A stretch of 64,000 nucleotides of DNA from Prevotella sp. (GCA_017619755.1 JAFZRU010000048.1:1-64000), one strand, 5' to 3'; positions 8,705 to 18,213 are shown, numbered from the stretch's first letter. Translations and numbers: made by a program. The notes: generated by a model not told the origin, from the letters alone.

Positions 8705-9697
8705 TTATTTCCTGAGTATCACAGACATTCCTGGGCGCACACCTTTGACTTTCTCCGAGGGACGTGCCCTCACTTCGAAAGTCTTCTGGTCGTACTGGCC
8801 GCTGGCCTTCGTGGCTTTCCATACGGCAAAGGAACCTTTGTCCTTCACATAAAACACCTTCATTTTCAGTTCCTTGTCAAGCGCTGGTACGAAAACCGTC
8901 ATTTCCGACCCCACTGCCAACCCTTTCAGCTGGTCCTCTCGTATGCTGAACGTAGCCCATTGTTCGTCCATCATCGAGACGGACATGATGGGGGTGCCGG
9001 TGCCGACAAGCTCGCCCACCTTGGGATAGACCTCGCTCACCTCTCCGTCCATTTGGGCTACCTGAACGGTCTCATTGAGATAGCTGTTCACTTCCATGAT
9101 GGCTCCACTGGCTTGGCTGACTTGTGCTGAACTGGCCTTGCGCTCTTCCTGGCGCGTTCCATTTCGAGCCATGTCATACTGGCTTTGAGCGGCCATCACC
9201 TGGGCCCGGGTGGCTTCCACGGCAGCCTGAGCTTCGTCACGCCTCTGGGCGGTCACCACTCCCTCGTTGAAGAGGTTGTTGACACGCTCATAGGTCTTGC
9301 GGGCGATGTCGTTGGCAGCTTTCGCCTGTTGCAAGAGTTCGAAGGCACCGCGTATTGTCTCCTCACGTGCCCCATTGTCGGCCATCTCATGCAAGGCGGA
9401 GGCTGCATTACGGGCACTCTCGGCCTGTACCTTCTTGGCTTGCACATCCGGTGCATCGATGATTGCGAGGACATCGCCCTTATGTACGAAATCACCCTCC
9501 TTTGCACGGAGTTCAAGGATGCGACCAGGAACCTTGCTCGACACCCGGTATTCATCTACTTCCATCTGCCCTTGGATGACCTCTGGGTCACGGTCGAGTG
9601 CGAGAAAACCGATAAGGGCCACGATGATTACTACTGTTGAAAATCCTGCAACGGCGAGCAGGATGTTGTTGTGTTGTTTTTTTGCCTTGTCTGACAT
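8705..9697 (-). CDS. HlyD-family membrane-fusion (periplasmic adaptor) protein
   Basis: The 330-residue protein has an N-terminal membrane anchor (about residues 11-30), a first lipoyl half with KVPGRILELRAKEGDFVHKG, a helical hairpin rich in Ala, Glu and Gln (about residues 70-190), and the second lipoyl half (QMDGEVSEVYPKVGELVGTG) followed by a beta-barrel domain. It should bridge the two ABC-2 permeases and the TolC-like channel. It sits 9 bp after the TolC-like gene and 6 bp before the first permease gene. Confidence 0.9.
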   Translation of the reverse strand: MSDKAKKQHNNILLAVAGFSTVVIIVALIGFLALDRDPEVIQGQMEVDEYRVSSKVPGRILELRAKEGDFVHKGDVLAIIDAPDVQAKKVQAESARNAASALHEMADNGAREETIRGAFELLQQAKAANDIARKTYERVNNLFNEGVVTAQRRDEAQAAVEATRAQVMAAQSQYDMARNGTRQEERKASSAQVSQASGAIMEVNSYLNETVQVAQMDGEVSEVYPKVGELVGTGTPIMSVSMMDEQWATFSIREDQLKGLAVGSEMTVFVPALDKELKMKVFYVKDKGSFAVWKATKASGQYDQKTFEVRARPSEKVKGVRPGMSVILRK

Positions 9698-9706
9698 ATT
9701 GATTGA

Positions 9707-11218
9707 TTATAATTGTCCCATGGCTTTGCGCAAGCCTAAAAGGGAGAGTTGAACTTCTATTTCTGCATCAATTTTCTGAGTGTGGGCGGTTTCCCATGCG
9801 GTTTGGGCGGTCATCACATCGGAGAGATTCATCACCCCTTCACGGAAGCCAAGTGAGGCGCAACGGAGGTTCTCCTCAGCGCTGGCCGCATGTTTGGAAG
9901 ACAGCTCCAGACGGCGATAGGCCTCGCGAACCTTAAAACGCTCCTGCTCCACCTGAAGGTTGATTTTCTCCTCCATGTCGCTGTGCTCCAGTTTTGCTAT
10001 CGTTGTTGCGGCACGTGCGGCGGCGAGTTTGTAACGCCCGTCGTGCCAGTCCCACAAAGGCATGCGGACGAGGACACCCACGTTCCATACTCCGGAGAAT
10101 TTGCGCTCGAAGCCATTGAACGTATTGGGATTGGTCAGGAGATATCCACCTGTCAAGGCCACCTGGGGGCGGAAATGGGTGGCTGTGACGATGTGCTGGG
10201 TCTGCTCCGTAATGCCGACGGTTGTCAGCAGCATGCGTAGTTCCGGACGATCGACAGTCGCCGCGTTCAAGGTGGGCAAAGGCTCGGTGGTGGAGCTGAG
10301 CTCCCTCCCCTCGTCGGAAAGGGTGAACTCCGTATCCATCGGAAGACCACAAAGCTGACACATGAGCATCTTGGCCAAGGTGAGGTTGTCATCGACACGC
10401 ATCTTGGCCATCTCTGCCTCATTCACGCGGACGTTCATGTTCAAGCCGTCGGCCCGGATGGCAACCCCCTTGTCAATCATCTTGTACACGTCGTCATGAA
10501 GCTTGGTCACCAAGTCGAGATAGTTTTGGGCCAGTTTCTGCTTCTGTCGGAGAGACACCACAAGCCAGTAAGTGGCATCGATTTCATAGAGTACGTTCTG
10601 CTGCAACATGTCGTAGTTGTTGTCTGCCAGGGTGACATTGAGTTCGGCCACCCGATTCATTGCATTGATGCTGCCGCCCATGTACAAAGGTTGGGTCACC
10701 ATCACTGAACCAGCGAACATGTTGTGGGTGTTGGTGCGGAAGGCCTTGCGTATGGTGGATCCTAACTCATCCCCCATGGTGGCAAGCGACGAGGAGAACA
10801 CTCCCATCTGCTGGCCAAACTGCTGGGCCATCTGAGGAGTGATGATGCCATCCTGGACCATCCCGTTCATGATGTCCGTCACCTTGGCGCCCATCCCAGA
10901 CACTGCATTGGTGCCAAGATGGTTCAGCGCATTTTTTTGTGACTTTTTCAATAACGACATTTCCTTGCTCATCAGCTCATAGCCTGCCATGGCATCCACA
11001 TGGGGAAGGTATTTGGTCCGGGCAGACATCACGTTGTATGAGGCCATGTCTTTTTGAGTGCGGGCCATGCCAAGTTGCTTGTTGTTGGCGATGGCCAACT
11101 GGCGGCATGAATCGAGCGTGAGTACCCGCTGTGCCTTTCCCGTCGCAGGCAAAAGCATCAACAGCACAGGTAACGCCACTTGTGCCATCTTTGCCATTTT
11201 CTTTTTTGACTTGTTCAT
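9707..11218 (-). CDS. TolC-family outer-membrane efflux protein
   Basis: The 503-residue protein has a Sec signal (MNKSKKKMAKMAQVALPVLL, cleaved near ATGKAQ) and two outer-membrane-efflux repeats: LTLDSCRQLAIANNKQLG near the N-terminus and LRCASLGFREGVMNLSDVMTAQ near the C-terminus. It would form the outer-membrane channel of a tripartite exporter with the downstream HlyD-like and ABC-2 proteins. The gene starts 20 bp after the patatin gene. An insert of about 60 residues before position 160, rich in Met, Gly and Gln (MAQQFGQQMG), is longer than I would expect for the first repeat. Confidence 0.9.
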   Translation of the reverse strand: MNKSKKKMAKMAQVALPVLLMLLPATGKAQRVLTLDSCRQLAIANNKQLGMARTQKDMASYNVMSARTKYLPHVDAMAGYELMSKEMSLLKKSQKNALNHLGTNAVSGMGAKVTDIMNGMVQDGIITPQMAQQFGQQMGVFSSSLATMGDELGSTIRKAFRTNTHNMFAGSVMVTQPLYMGGSINAMNRVAELNVTLADNNYDMLQQNVLYEIDATYWLVVSLRQKQKLAQNYLDLVTKLHDDVYKMIDKGVAIRADGLNMNVRVNEAEMAKMRVDDNLTLAKMLMCQLCGLPMDTEFTLSDEGRELSSTTEPLPTLNAATVDRPELRMLLTTVGITEQTQHIVTATHFRPQVALTGGYLLTNPNTFNGFERKFSGVWNVGVLVRMPLWDWHDGRYKLAAARAATTIAKLEHSDMEEKINLQVEQERFKVREAYRRLELSSKHAASAEENLRCASLGFREGVMNLSDVMTAQTAWETAHTQKIDAEIEVQLSLLGLRKAMGQL

Positions 11219-11238
11219 GTTATGCTTTACTTAAAATA

Positions 11239-13488
11239 TTAGAATTCATATCCGAGATTGATGAATAAATATGCTTTCTTGGTATGGTTGCTATAGCCCA
11301 AGGTGGCGCCAACAGGGCCAAACATTGTATTGTAATAGTAGGCGCCCTGGACACCAAACAAGGTGCTGTGGTCAAAGAGTTCCTTCACCTTGTTGGTATG
11401 TTGGCCGGCGGCCACACGCAGCAGCACGTAATGGTTGTCGCCCATTCGCTGTTGGGCTTGTATCTGGGCAGCCACGAACTGCTTGTATAAGTACTCCATG
11501 TTGCCGATGCCGGCGAATGGCATCTGCTGCTCGACGTAGTGACCGAACCACTCACCACCGACGGTGTTGCCGAAGACGGCGGGAATATATGAGCCAAAGA
11601 GCAAGCGACCATAGACCATGGGCTGGAGGGTGAATCGACTGCCGAAAGTAAACGACATGCGCCAGTTGGCACTGACATCACTCATGCCCGTGGTCTTGCC
11701 CTGTTTGTTGCCCTCTGCATCAAGGATGTTGAGCCGGGCGAAGTCGTTGGTAAGATAAGCGTATTCAGCGTTAAAACGGGTTCCACGAGTGGGGAAGTTC
11801 CAGTTGTCCTCGCTATTATAGGCCACACGTGCACGGTAACTGAAGTAATGTTCGTTTTTGAGTGTCACCTGTTTGGCCGATTCTGACCCGAGTTTGTTGC
11901 GGTAGTGGAGAAAGTCCCAGCGCAGTCCCATCCGCAGGTTGAAATGGCGCAGGTTGAAATTGATAGGCAGGAATTCTGCCTGTAACTGGTTGTAACGGAT
12001 GTTATAATCCAAATCGCCTTTGGTATATACGTCAACATCATTTCTATGGAACGTATAGCTGAATGACGGGCGAGTAAAGAATTTGGGGTGGGTGGTGATT
12101 TCACCACGAGCCATCAGTCGCTTGCCGAGACGCAGCGTGAGGTCGATTTCGACCGGGATGTCCGTCTTCAGCGGTATGTCGCGTCCTAACTGCACAACGG
12201 CATGTTCTTCCGAATCGTAGCGCACACCGGCATGGAGCTGTGCAGACTTGCGGTCGCCTGCCAAGAGGACGACACGCACGCCATCGCCTTCTGGCACCAG
12301 CCGGCACTCTGCAGTCTGATAGAAGAGATCTATGCGCATGCTCGTTGTTAGTTCCTGCTCCTTTTTGGCATCGATGCTGTCAAGCTTGTTCAGATGGAAT
12401 TTTTGTCTCAAGAACCGCTCTGCCTGCGGGGTCATGTTTTCGAAAGTAAAACTGGTGACACGCAGGCGCTCTGTCATGGCGTTCGGGCGCAGGGGATGAT
12501 AGATGGTGGGGCGGAAAGAGTCGTCGATGCCTATGCGCTCCTTCAGGGCGATAATCTCGTCCCAGTGGCGCATGGCTTCTTCCTCGCCATAACGTATCAA
12601 CGAGTCAATGGCCTCTGATGTAAAGCTGGCGGTGGAGTAGCCATGGGGGTCCACATTCATGTACAAATCAGTAATGGCTTTGTTCTCTTTGTACTTGTTC
12701 ACGCAGTTCACATCAATAATCTGTCCAACGATTTTCATGGTGCCGGTGACATCCTCTGCCGTCTTCGGCTTGCCCGACAGCGTGATGCCAATCACGATTT
12801 CGGCACCCATCTCGCGGGCCACGTCAACGGGATAATTATTCTTCAAGCCGCCATCGACCAAAACCATGTCGCCAATTCTCACGGGCGAGAAAGCGGCAGG
12901 GATGGACATCGAGGCGCGTATGGCCCGCGGCAGTCTGCCACTACGGAGCACCACTTCGCTGTTGTCCATGATGTTTGTAGCCACACAGGCAAAGGGTATG
13001 CGCAGGTCTTTGGTAAAGTCGAGCGAGTCGGTGTAGCCCACAAAGAGCTTTTGGAACAGTTCGGCCAGGTTCTTGCCCTTGATGATGCCTCCAGCGTTCA
13101 GGTCACGCTTGCCGATGGTCAAGCCCGTGGTGAAAAAATAGGTGTTCTGCTTCTTTCGGTCGAGGAGGCTCTGGTTGCGCAGGTCTTCCTTGTCGGTAAT
13201 GACATAGGTCCAGTCTTGCGCCCTCACCATCGAGTCGAGCGAATGGGCATTATAGCCGATGGCATAGAGTCCGCCGACGATGCTGCCTATTGAGGTGCCG
13301 GTAATGATATCGACGGGGATGCCCGCCTTCTCCAACACCTTCAGCACACCGATATGCGCCATACCCTTTGCGCCGCCGCCACTGAGCACGACGCCTACTT
13401 TTTTCCTTTTTACTGTTGTGCTGTCTGTCTGAGCATTTGCCGCGCCAATCATCAGCACACCAACAATCATCAATAAAATCTTTTTCAT
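11239..13488 (-). CDS. patatin-like phospholipase fused to an outer-membrane beta-barrel
   Basis: The 749-residue protein has a signal peptide (about 1-19) and then a patatin domain: oxyanion loop SGGGAKG (36-42), nucleophile elbow GTSIG with Ser66, and the catalytic Asp in DGGLKNN near residue 212. A POTRA-like stretch (about 330-400, RLRVTSFTFENM) and an Omp85/surface-antigen-type barrel ending in YEF follow. This is the architecture of type Vd-like (PlpD-like) phospholipases found widely in Bacteroidota. It should sit in the outer membrane with the lipase outside or in the periplasm. Its ATG overlaps the stop codon of the AraC-type gene (ATGA). Confidence 0.9.
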   Translation of the reverse strand: MKKILLMIVGVLMIGAANAQTDSTTVKRKKVGVVLSGGGAKGMAHIGVLKVLEKAGIPVDIITGTSIGSIVGGLYAIGYNAHSLDSMVRAQDWTYVITDKEDLRNQSLLDRKKQNTYFFTTGLTIGKRDLNAGGIIKGKNLAELFQKLFVGYTDSLDFTKDLRIPFACVATNIMDNSEVVLRSGRLPRAIRASMSIPAAFSPVRIGDMVLVDGGLKNNYPVDVAREMGAEIVIGITLSGKPKTAEDVTGTMKIVGQIIDVNCVNKYKENKAITDLYMNVDPHGYSTASFTSEAIDSLIRYGEEEAMRHWDEIIALKERIGIDDSFRPTIYHPLRPNAMTERLRVTSFTFENMTPQAERFLRQKFHLNKLDSIDAKKEQELTTSMRIDLFYQTAECRLVPEGDGVRVVLLAGDRKSAQLHAGVRYDSEEHAVVQLGRDIPLKTDIPVEIDLTLRLGKRLMARGEITTHPKFFTRPSFSYTFHRNDVDVYTKGDLDYNIRYNQLQAEFLPINFNLRHFNLRMGLRWDFLHYRNKLGSESAKQVTLKNEHYFSYRARVAYNSEDNWNFPTRGTRFNAEYAYLTNDFARLNILDAEGNKQGKTTGMSDVSANWRMSFTFGSRFTLQPMVYGRLLFGSYIPAVFGNTVGGEWFGHYVEQQMPFAGIGNMEYLYKQFVAAQIQAQQRMGDNHYVLLRVAAGQHTNKVKELFDHSTLFGVQGAYYYNTMFGPVGATLGYSNHTKKAYLFINLGYEF

Positions 13489-14387
13489 TTTCCTTTATGA
13501 TATTTCATTCGATATTCCAACGGTGTCATCCCCAAGTGTTCTTTGCAGTATTTGCCAAAAAACGAGGGATTGGGGAAATTCAAGTCGTGCGAAATTTCCT
13601 GCATCGTCATATCCGTGAAACGCAGACGGTATTCAATAGCTTTCAATGTATAGAGCTGTATATAGGTACTCGGTCTGCGGTTCATCACTTCCTTGAGAAT
13701 GGTAGAGAGATACTTCGGCGTGATGTTCAGTTGGCTGGCAAATTCATCCACCCTGCGGATGCGGCCGTCGCTCTCTTCCACCAACTTCATGAAATTGTCG
13801 ATAATCCGTTTCTTATGAAGACTGGAATCGTTTTTTTCCTGCTGATCTTGCTCCGTTTTCCGCTCCGCATTACGCCGCATGATGGACAGTAATTCCAGCA
13901 TCATGGTGCCCAAGAGTGAACGTACGATATAGGTGGTAAGCACAGATGTCGATGACTTTATCCTGCTGCACAGCAACTGGAAATAAGTGTCACAAAGTAT
14001 GGCATCGTCATTGGAAAGATGGACAACAGGATGCAGTTTGAGCAACGACATATCTGCCACACTAATCATATTATAGGTTTCGATATTCCAAAGCTCACCA
14101 CGTGAAAACCAAATTTGTCGGCAATTAAAATCCGATGACGCCATAAAGTTTCTGGCCGTGCTGTGTGCCATATAGAGGAACAGGTCGTTCTTTTGTAGCT
14201 GAATCACAGCGCCATCGTATTCGAACTGTGCCCTGCCTTCAGTACAAAAGAAAATAATGCCGTGATTTTGCAAACAAATGTTACCCGAGGGTACGGAGCC
14301 AATATTCTCCATCACGACCAGCTCATCGCTATCACCTATCCTGTAAGTGTCGTCCCCCCTGCGTGGGGTTAAATCATGTATATCCAT
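13485..14387 (-). CDS. AraC-family transcriptional regulator
   Basis: The 300-residue cytoplasmic protein has an N-terminal cupin-like sensor region (about 20-110) and a C-terminal AraC/XylS double helix-turn-helix (about 195-297) with RVDEFASQLNITPKYLSTIL and the signature NFPNPSFFGKYCKEHLGMTP. It is the first gene of the lipase/exporter operon and is joined to the patatin gene by a 4-bp ATGA overlap, so it probably controls its own operon. The ligand is unknown. A -7 box lies about 45 bp upstream of the start. Confidence 0.9.
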   Translation of the reverse strand: MDIHDLTPRRGDDTYRIGDSDELVVMENIGSVPSGNICLQNHGIIFFCTEGRAQFEYDGAVIQLQKNDLFLYMAHSTARNFMASSDFNCRQIWFSRGELWNIETYNMISVADMSLLKLHPVVHLSNDDAILCDTYFQLLCSRIKSSTSVLTTYIVRSLLGTMMLELLSIMRRNAERKTEQDQQEKNDSSLHKKRIIDNFMKLVEESDGRIRRVDEFASQLNITPKYLSTILKEVMNRRPSTYIQLYTLKAIEYRLRFTDMTMQEISHDLNFPNPSFFGKYCKEHLGMTPLEYRMKYHKGK

Positions 14388-14431
14388 GATGGCAATATAT
14401 TATTAATGTTCGTTTTTTCTATTTTCGAATG

Positions 14432-14439
14432 CAAAATTA
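14432..14439 (-). promoter_or_regulatory. candidate -7 box of the AraC/exporter operon
   Basis: TAATTTTG on the minus strand fits TAnnTTTG, 45 bp upstream of the regulator start. No matching TTTG is seen at the usual 19-20 nt spacing, as may happen for an activated promoter. Confidence 0.45.
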
Positions 14440-14587
14440 AACATTAATAATCCTTTTTTGCTGTTCTATTTGTCGTTTATTCTGCTCCGTGTCATAAAAA
14501 TGCCTCAATAATACGGGAATCGGTAATAAATGAAGAAATAAAGAACATTGACCAAATGGCTGGCCGGGCGAACGGATGGACATCAAA

Positions 14588-14622
14588 ACACCAAGGAGCG
14601 GACGAATGCCGCTCCTTGGTGT
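14588..14622 (-). terminator. rho-independent terminator of the CotH-type gene
   Basis: A perfect 14-bp stem (14588-14601 with 14609-14622) has a 7-nt loop and is followed on the minus strand by TTTT. It lies 30 bp past the stop codon of the CotH-type gene. Confidence 0.85.
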
Positions 14623-14652
14623 GATAATGATTTCAGTTGTCTTTATGTCTTA

Positions 14653-17600
14653 TTATTTGATGACAAACTTGCAGGACTTGCTGTGTCCGCCCTCGTCCGT
14701 CACGCGGGCGATATAGCATCCGTCAGAGAGGTGGTTGACTGGCACTTCGGCATAACCACCTTGCAGTTGGGTCTGGAGTTGACTCACCGACTGCCCAGCC
14801 AGGTTGTACAGTTCGACGTGGACGTTGCCGGGTTGCTTGCTGCGGACGATGAGGCGTCCAAGGACATAGCGAGCTGTCAGGTCGTTGTCGGCAAGCAAGG
14901 TCGTCGTCTCGATGCCCGTGGAGAACGGCTGCTCCACGTTCACCGCATAACTGCTGGTGATGTTGGTCTTCTCGATGGTGGGGTAGTTCATCACCTGTAC
15001 CGTGTTGCTGCCATCTGGGTATCTGCCCACTGTCTCGTCCTCCTGGTGCTTGGGATAGGTGAAGATGTCGCTCCATGAGTCGTCTTGGGCGGAGAGCATC
15101 ATGTCGCCACCATCGGCGTCCAGTTTGAACGATGCGTGCAACTGGCTGACGGGGCTCAACTTGTCGCACCAAATGATGAGATGTCCGTGCGGCGGGATGA
15201 CGGTGTTGGCCGTTGTCTCGCCTTTCTGTATCTGGTATTTGTGTGGTTTGTTCAGGTTGTCGGTGAGGTACATCCCCTCCACGTCGATGGGTGCGTCGGT
15301 GGTGTTGTAGAGTTCCACCCAGTCGTTGCGCTTCCAGTATTCGTTGACATAAACATTGTTGGCGGCACTCACCTCGTTGATGCGGACGGGCGTGATGCCT
15401 TGTTCCAGTCGTTCGTCCTCCGTCATGGGAGTGAAGTAGGCTGTTAGCTTCACACTGTTGTCGCTGGGCAGGTTGATGACAGCCTCCGTGGAGTAGATGT
15501 TGCTGGCGTTGCCCTTCTTCCATCCGGCGAAGACGTAGCCGGCGGGTGCTTTCGCCTCTATCTTTACGGGGGCGAAGAGGTAGCCGTTGAAGTATGCGCA
15601 GGGCACCTCAAGACCGTTGACGTACAGGTTGGCTCCTTGAGTGTTGGTGGAAAGTTCCACTTGTTGCCTTCTCACGTTGGAGAGTTGCATGGGCTTGAAC
15701 TCCTTCATGCGTGTTGTCACCGATGCGGTGCGTGTCTTAAGTTGCGATTTGATGACGTTGGCAGAGCCGTCGGGCGTGTGCCATCCGTCGAGTTGCATCA
15801 TCGGGCGCACCCGGTCGGCCAGTTCATCGACGATGGCCGTGCCGCGCTCCGTCTCGAAGACGCTGCCGCAAATGAGGCAGTAGGTGTCGATGAATTTCTT
15901 GCGGAACTCCTCGTTCTTGAGCATATTGAGGAAGAAGGTGACAATCTTGATTTCCTCGTACCGTTGTTCTTGGGTGTCGAAGATGAGGTTGAAGGTGTGC
16001 CATTGGTCCTTGGCGAACTCGGCGAAGGGGTCGTCGTACTTGAAGGCGTAGTCAAGGTCGAAGGTGACGAAGCGGTACCTGCCGTTCTCCTGGCTTCGGA
16101 ACCCCTTGATGTTGTTGTGAGGCCAGTCGTTGGAGCCGAGGAAAAGCTCCACGGCCATGTAGTTGAGGAACTCGTCGATGTCGAGAATCTGCTTGAGCTC
16201 CTCGTAGGCTGCCGGGTCGGGAGCTGCCGCCCCAAGTTCGTAGATGCGTTCCAGCACCTCGCTGTTGCCCACCATGAAGACGACGTTGGAGTCGGCGCTC
16301 ATCTCGAACATGTCGATTCTCTCGTCGTCATAGCCCCAGTTGGACTCCACGAACTTCTTGTTGTTGGGCTCCCTCATGTTGAGCACGCCCTTCATCTGGC
16401 CATTGACATATTCGATGACGGGGACATAGGATTGCAGGTCGAGGTTGATGCCGGCTCGTTGGATGATGGTCTGCAAGGCGGGGTCCATGAAGCGGCTGCC
16501 GCCATTCTCCCACACGTCGTTGCCGCCATTGCGAAGGAGGATCACCTTGTTTTTCAAGTAAGGCTTCTGTGGGAAGAACACGTAGTTGAGGCTGTTCTTG
16601 CCGTCAAATTCCTTGCCGGACTTGAGCTTGAACGACCGTGGGTTGGCCGAGCGCGTCCATCCTCCCGAGACGGAGATTTCCACGTCCTGGTTGATGGTCA
16701 TCACGCCTTCCGGGGTGATGAAGGAGAAGTTGACGGGTCGTTCCCAGTCCATGTTGTAGTTGCGAGGCTGCGACTGTCCGTTGCCGGTTCTGCCGTTGTT
16801 GCCGTCGGTGTCGATGCCCCATTTGCTGTCGGAGAAATATCTCTTGTCGCCGACGATGGAGACGACGGGTATGGTGTATTTGTCGTTGGTTTTGATGAAG
16901 GAGCGTGTGACGGGTACGCTGGGGAGGTAGCCGTCCTGGAAGAGCCGGAAGCAATAGTTGGTGGTGTTGCTGACGGTGAACTTTCCGTCGGTGCTGATGT
17001 TGCTACTGGGGAGATCCTCACCATGGAAGGACTCCCATGAGATGTCGTCGAAATAGAAGTTGTTTTCCGAGCCTCTCATCTCGTTGAGGTTGAAGGCGAT
17101 GGTCTGCAAGGTGCTGACGTCGCCGCCGCCCCACCACCATCCACCTCCTCCGCCGCCGGTCTGCTCCTGGGAGATGGTGCCTTCATAGACGATTTCCTGC
17201 CATTCGGTGCTGATGTCGTATCCGTTGTCGAGCATCTGCCATGTGATGTAGTCGCCGGGAGTGGAGTGTGCCTGGGCGGAGATGTGCGTGGCCTTGTCGG
17301 CGCGCACCTTCATCTTGAAGCGGAATTTCTCGTTGGCCTTCCACACGTGGTCGGGGGTATAGACGAAGAATTGGGTGTCCCAATCCTGCTGGGGGTTGGC
17401 GATGGCGTGAACTTTCACCCCTCGCGTGCCATTGTAGCCCACTCCGTCGATGATTTTGGTGTTGAATACCCCATGCTCGTCGCCGTCCTTCCCCACGAGG
17501 CTGGTCACGTCGTCCCCCTCGCAGTCGCCGTTGATGACGTAGTTGGTCCATTCGTTGACTTCCTGGCCTTGCTTGGGGCGTTGTGGCAGGCTGCCGTCGG

Positions 17601-18168
17601 TGGTGTATGCCAATGTGGCGCCCTCCGGGATGGTGACTTGGAAGGAGAAGGAGTTGGTGAAGACCTTGCTGTCCATGTTGACGACGGGGGCTTCAAGCCG
17701 TTGGTTGGAAAATTCCGCCGTGGCGTTGGTCTTCCCGGGGGTGGCGTCGGCTGTCCATCCCCATTCGCCCGTGCCGTCGGTCTTGCGGGCCCATGCGGTG
17801 CGGCTCATGGCCTCCGGGTATTCCTCGTTGGTGACAAGTTGTCCGTTCTTGTCGTACAGGTAGATGGTGCCGCCGTCGCAGTCGAGTTTGAAGGGAGCCT
17901 GCGTGGTCTTGATGTTGTTGGAGCCGAGCCACACCACCTTGAAGCCTTTGGCGGGGACGCTGCCCATATCGGCGGGCATGTGCCAGAGGGTGGGGTTGGA
18001 GGCATCGTCGCTGAGGTACATGCCTCCCAGTTCGACGGCCTCGTTGCCGGGGTTGTAGATTTCAATCCAACTGTCGAAATTGGTGGCGGGACTCATGGCC
18101 GTCCCGATGTTGGAGGCCATGATTTCATTGATGACTAATACTACTTCTAATAACGTTGATAATAGCAT
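14653..18168 (-). CDS. CotH-kinase protein with lamin-tail domains and type IX sorting domain
   Basis: The 1171-residue protein has, in order: a lamin-tail domain (about 12-135), the start of a chitobiase-C-like beta-sandwich (TTDGSLPQRP), a carbohydrate-binding-like insert of about 180 residues (about 205-385) with a run of Gly and Trp, and the rest of the sandwich. A CotH kinase domain follows (about 430-800, with SNDWPHNN and FDLDYAF), then an InlB-like repeat, a second lamin-tail domain (about 950-1070) and a C-terminal type IX sorting domain ending KSCKFVIK. CotH kinases of spores phosphorylate proteins; here the protein should be exported and surface-bound. The N-terminus is odd: only about 11 residues precede the lamin-tail strand VINEIMASN, with an internal Glu and no positive charge. 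The promoter box allows about a 30-nt leader, so no longer start exists. Confidence 0.8.
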   Translation of the reverse strand: MLLSTLLEVVLVINEIMASNIGTAMSPATNFDSWIEIYNPGNEAVELGGMYLSDDASNPTLWHMPADMGSVPAKGFKVVWLGSNNIKTTQAPFKLDCDGGTIYLYDKNGQLVTNEEYPEAMSRTAWARKTDGTGEWGWTADATPGKTNATAEFSNQRLEAPVVNMDSKVFTNSFSFQVTIPEGATLAYTTDGSLPQRPKQGQEVNEWTNYVINGDCEGDDVTSLVGKDGDEHGVFNTKIIDGVGYNGTRGVKVHAIANPQQDWDTQFFVYTPDHVWKANEKFRFKMKVRADKATHISAQAHSTPGDYITWQMLDNGYDISTEWQEIVYEGTISQEQTGGGGGGWWWGGGDVSTLQTIAFNLNEMRGSENNFYFDDISWESFHGEDLPSSNISTDGKFTVSNTTNYCFRLFQDGYLPSVPVTRSFIKTNDKYTIPVVSIVGDKRYFSDSKWGIDTDGNNGRTGNGQSQPRNYNMDWERPVNFSFITPEGVMTINQDVEISVSGGWTRSANPRSFKLKSGKEFDGKNSLNYVFFPQKPYLKNKVILLRNGGNDVWENGGSRFMDPALQTIIQRAGINLDLQSYVPVIEYVNGQMKGVLNMREPNNKKFVESNWGYDDERIDMFEMSADSNVVFMVGNSEVLERIYELGAAAPDPAAYEELKQILDIDEFLNYMAVELFLGSNDWPHNNIKGFRSQENGRYRFVTFDLDYAFKYDDPFAEFAKDQWHTFNLIFDTQEQRYEEIKIVTFFLNMLKNEEFRKKFIDTYCLICGSVFETERGTAIVDELADRVRPMMQLDGWHTPDGSANVIKSQLKTRTASVTTRMKEFKPMQLSNVRRQQVELSTNTQGANLYVNGLEVPCAYFNGYLFAPVKIEAKAPAGYVFAGWKKGNASNIYSTEAVINLPSDNSVKLTAYFTPMTEDERLEQGITPVRINEVSAANNVYVNEYWKRNDWVELYNTTDAPIDVEGMYLTDNLNKPHKYQIQKGETTANTVIPPHGHLIIWCDKLSPVSQLHASFKLDADGGDMMLSAQDDSWSDIFTYPKHQEDETVGRYPDGSNTVQVMNYPTIEKTNITSSYAVNVEQPFSTGIETTTLLADNDLTARYVLGRLIVRSKQPGNVHVELYNLAGQSVSQLQTQLQGGYAEVPVNHLSDGCYIARVTDEGGHSKSCKFVIK

Positions 18169-18205
18169 GGTGGTTTTACTTTGTATTCTTTACACAAACA
18201 GGGTG

Positions 18206-18213
18206 CAAAGGTA
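18206..18213 (-). promoter_or_regulatory. -7 box for the CotH-type gene
   Basis: TACCTTTG on the minus strand, followed by CACC, fits TAnnTTTG and lies 37 bp upstream of the ATG at 18168. No clear -33 TTTG is present at 19-20 nt. Confidence 0.6.

Noticed and set aside
14388-14652. Small RNA or hidden gene between the AraC-type and CotH-type genes
   Set aside because: The only structures are the -7 box and the terminator hairpin; remaining AT-rich sequence shows no coding pattern.
15637-17040. 467-codon open frame on the plus strand opposite the CotH-type gene
   Set aside because: It is antisense to a gene with clear domains, shows only Val/Gly/His/Asp-rich shadow composition and no domain motif.
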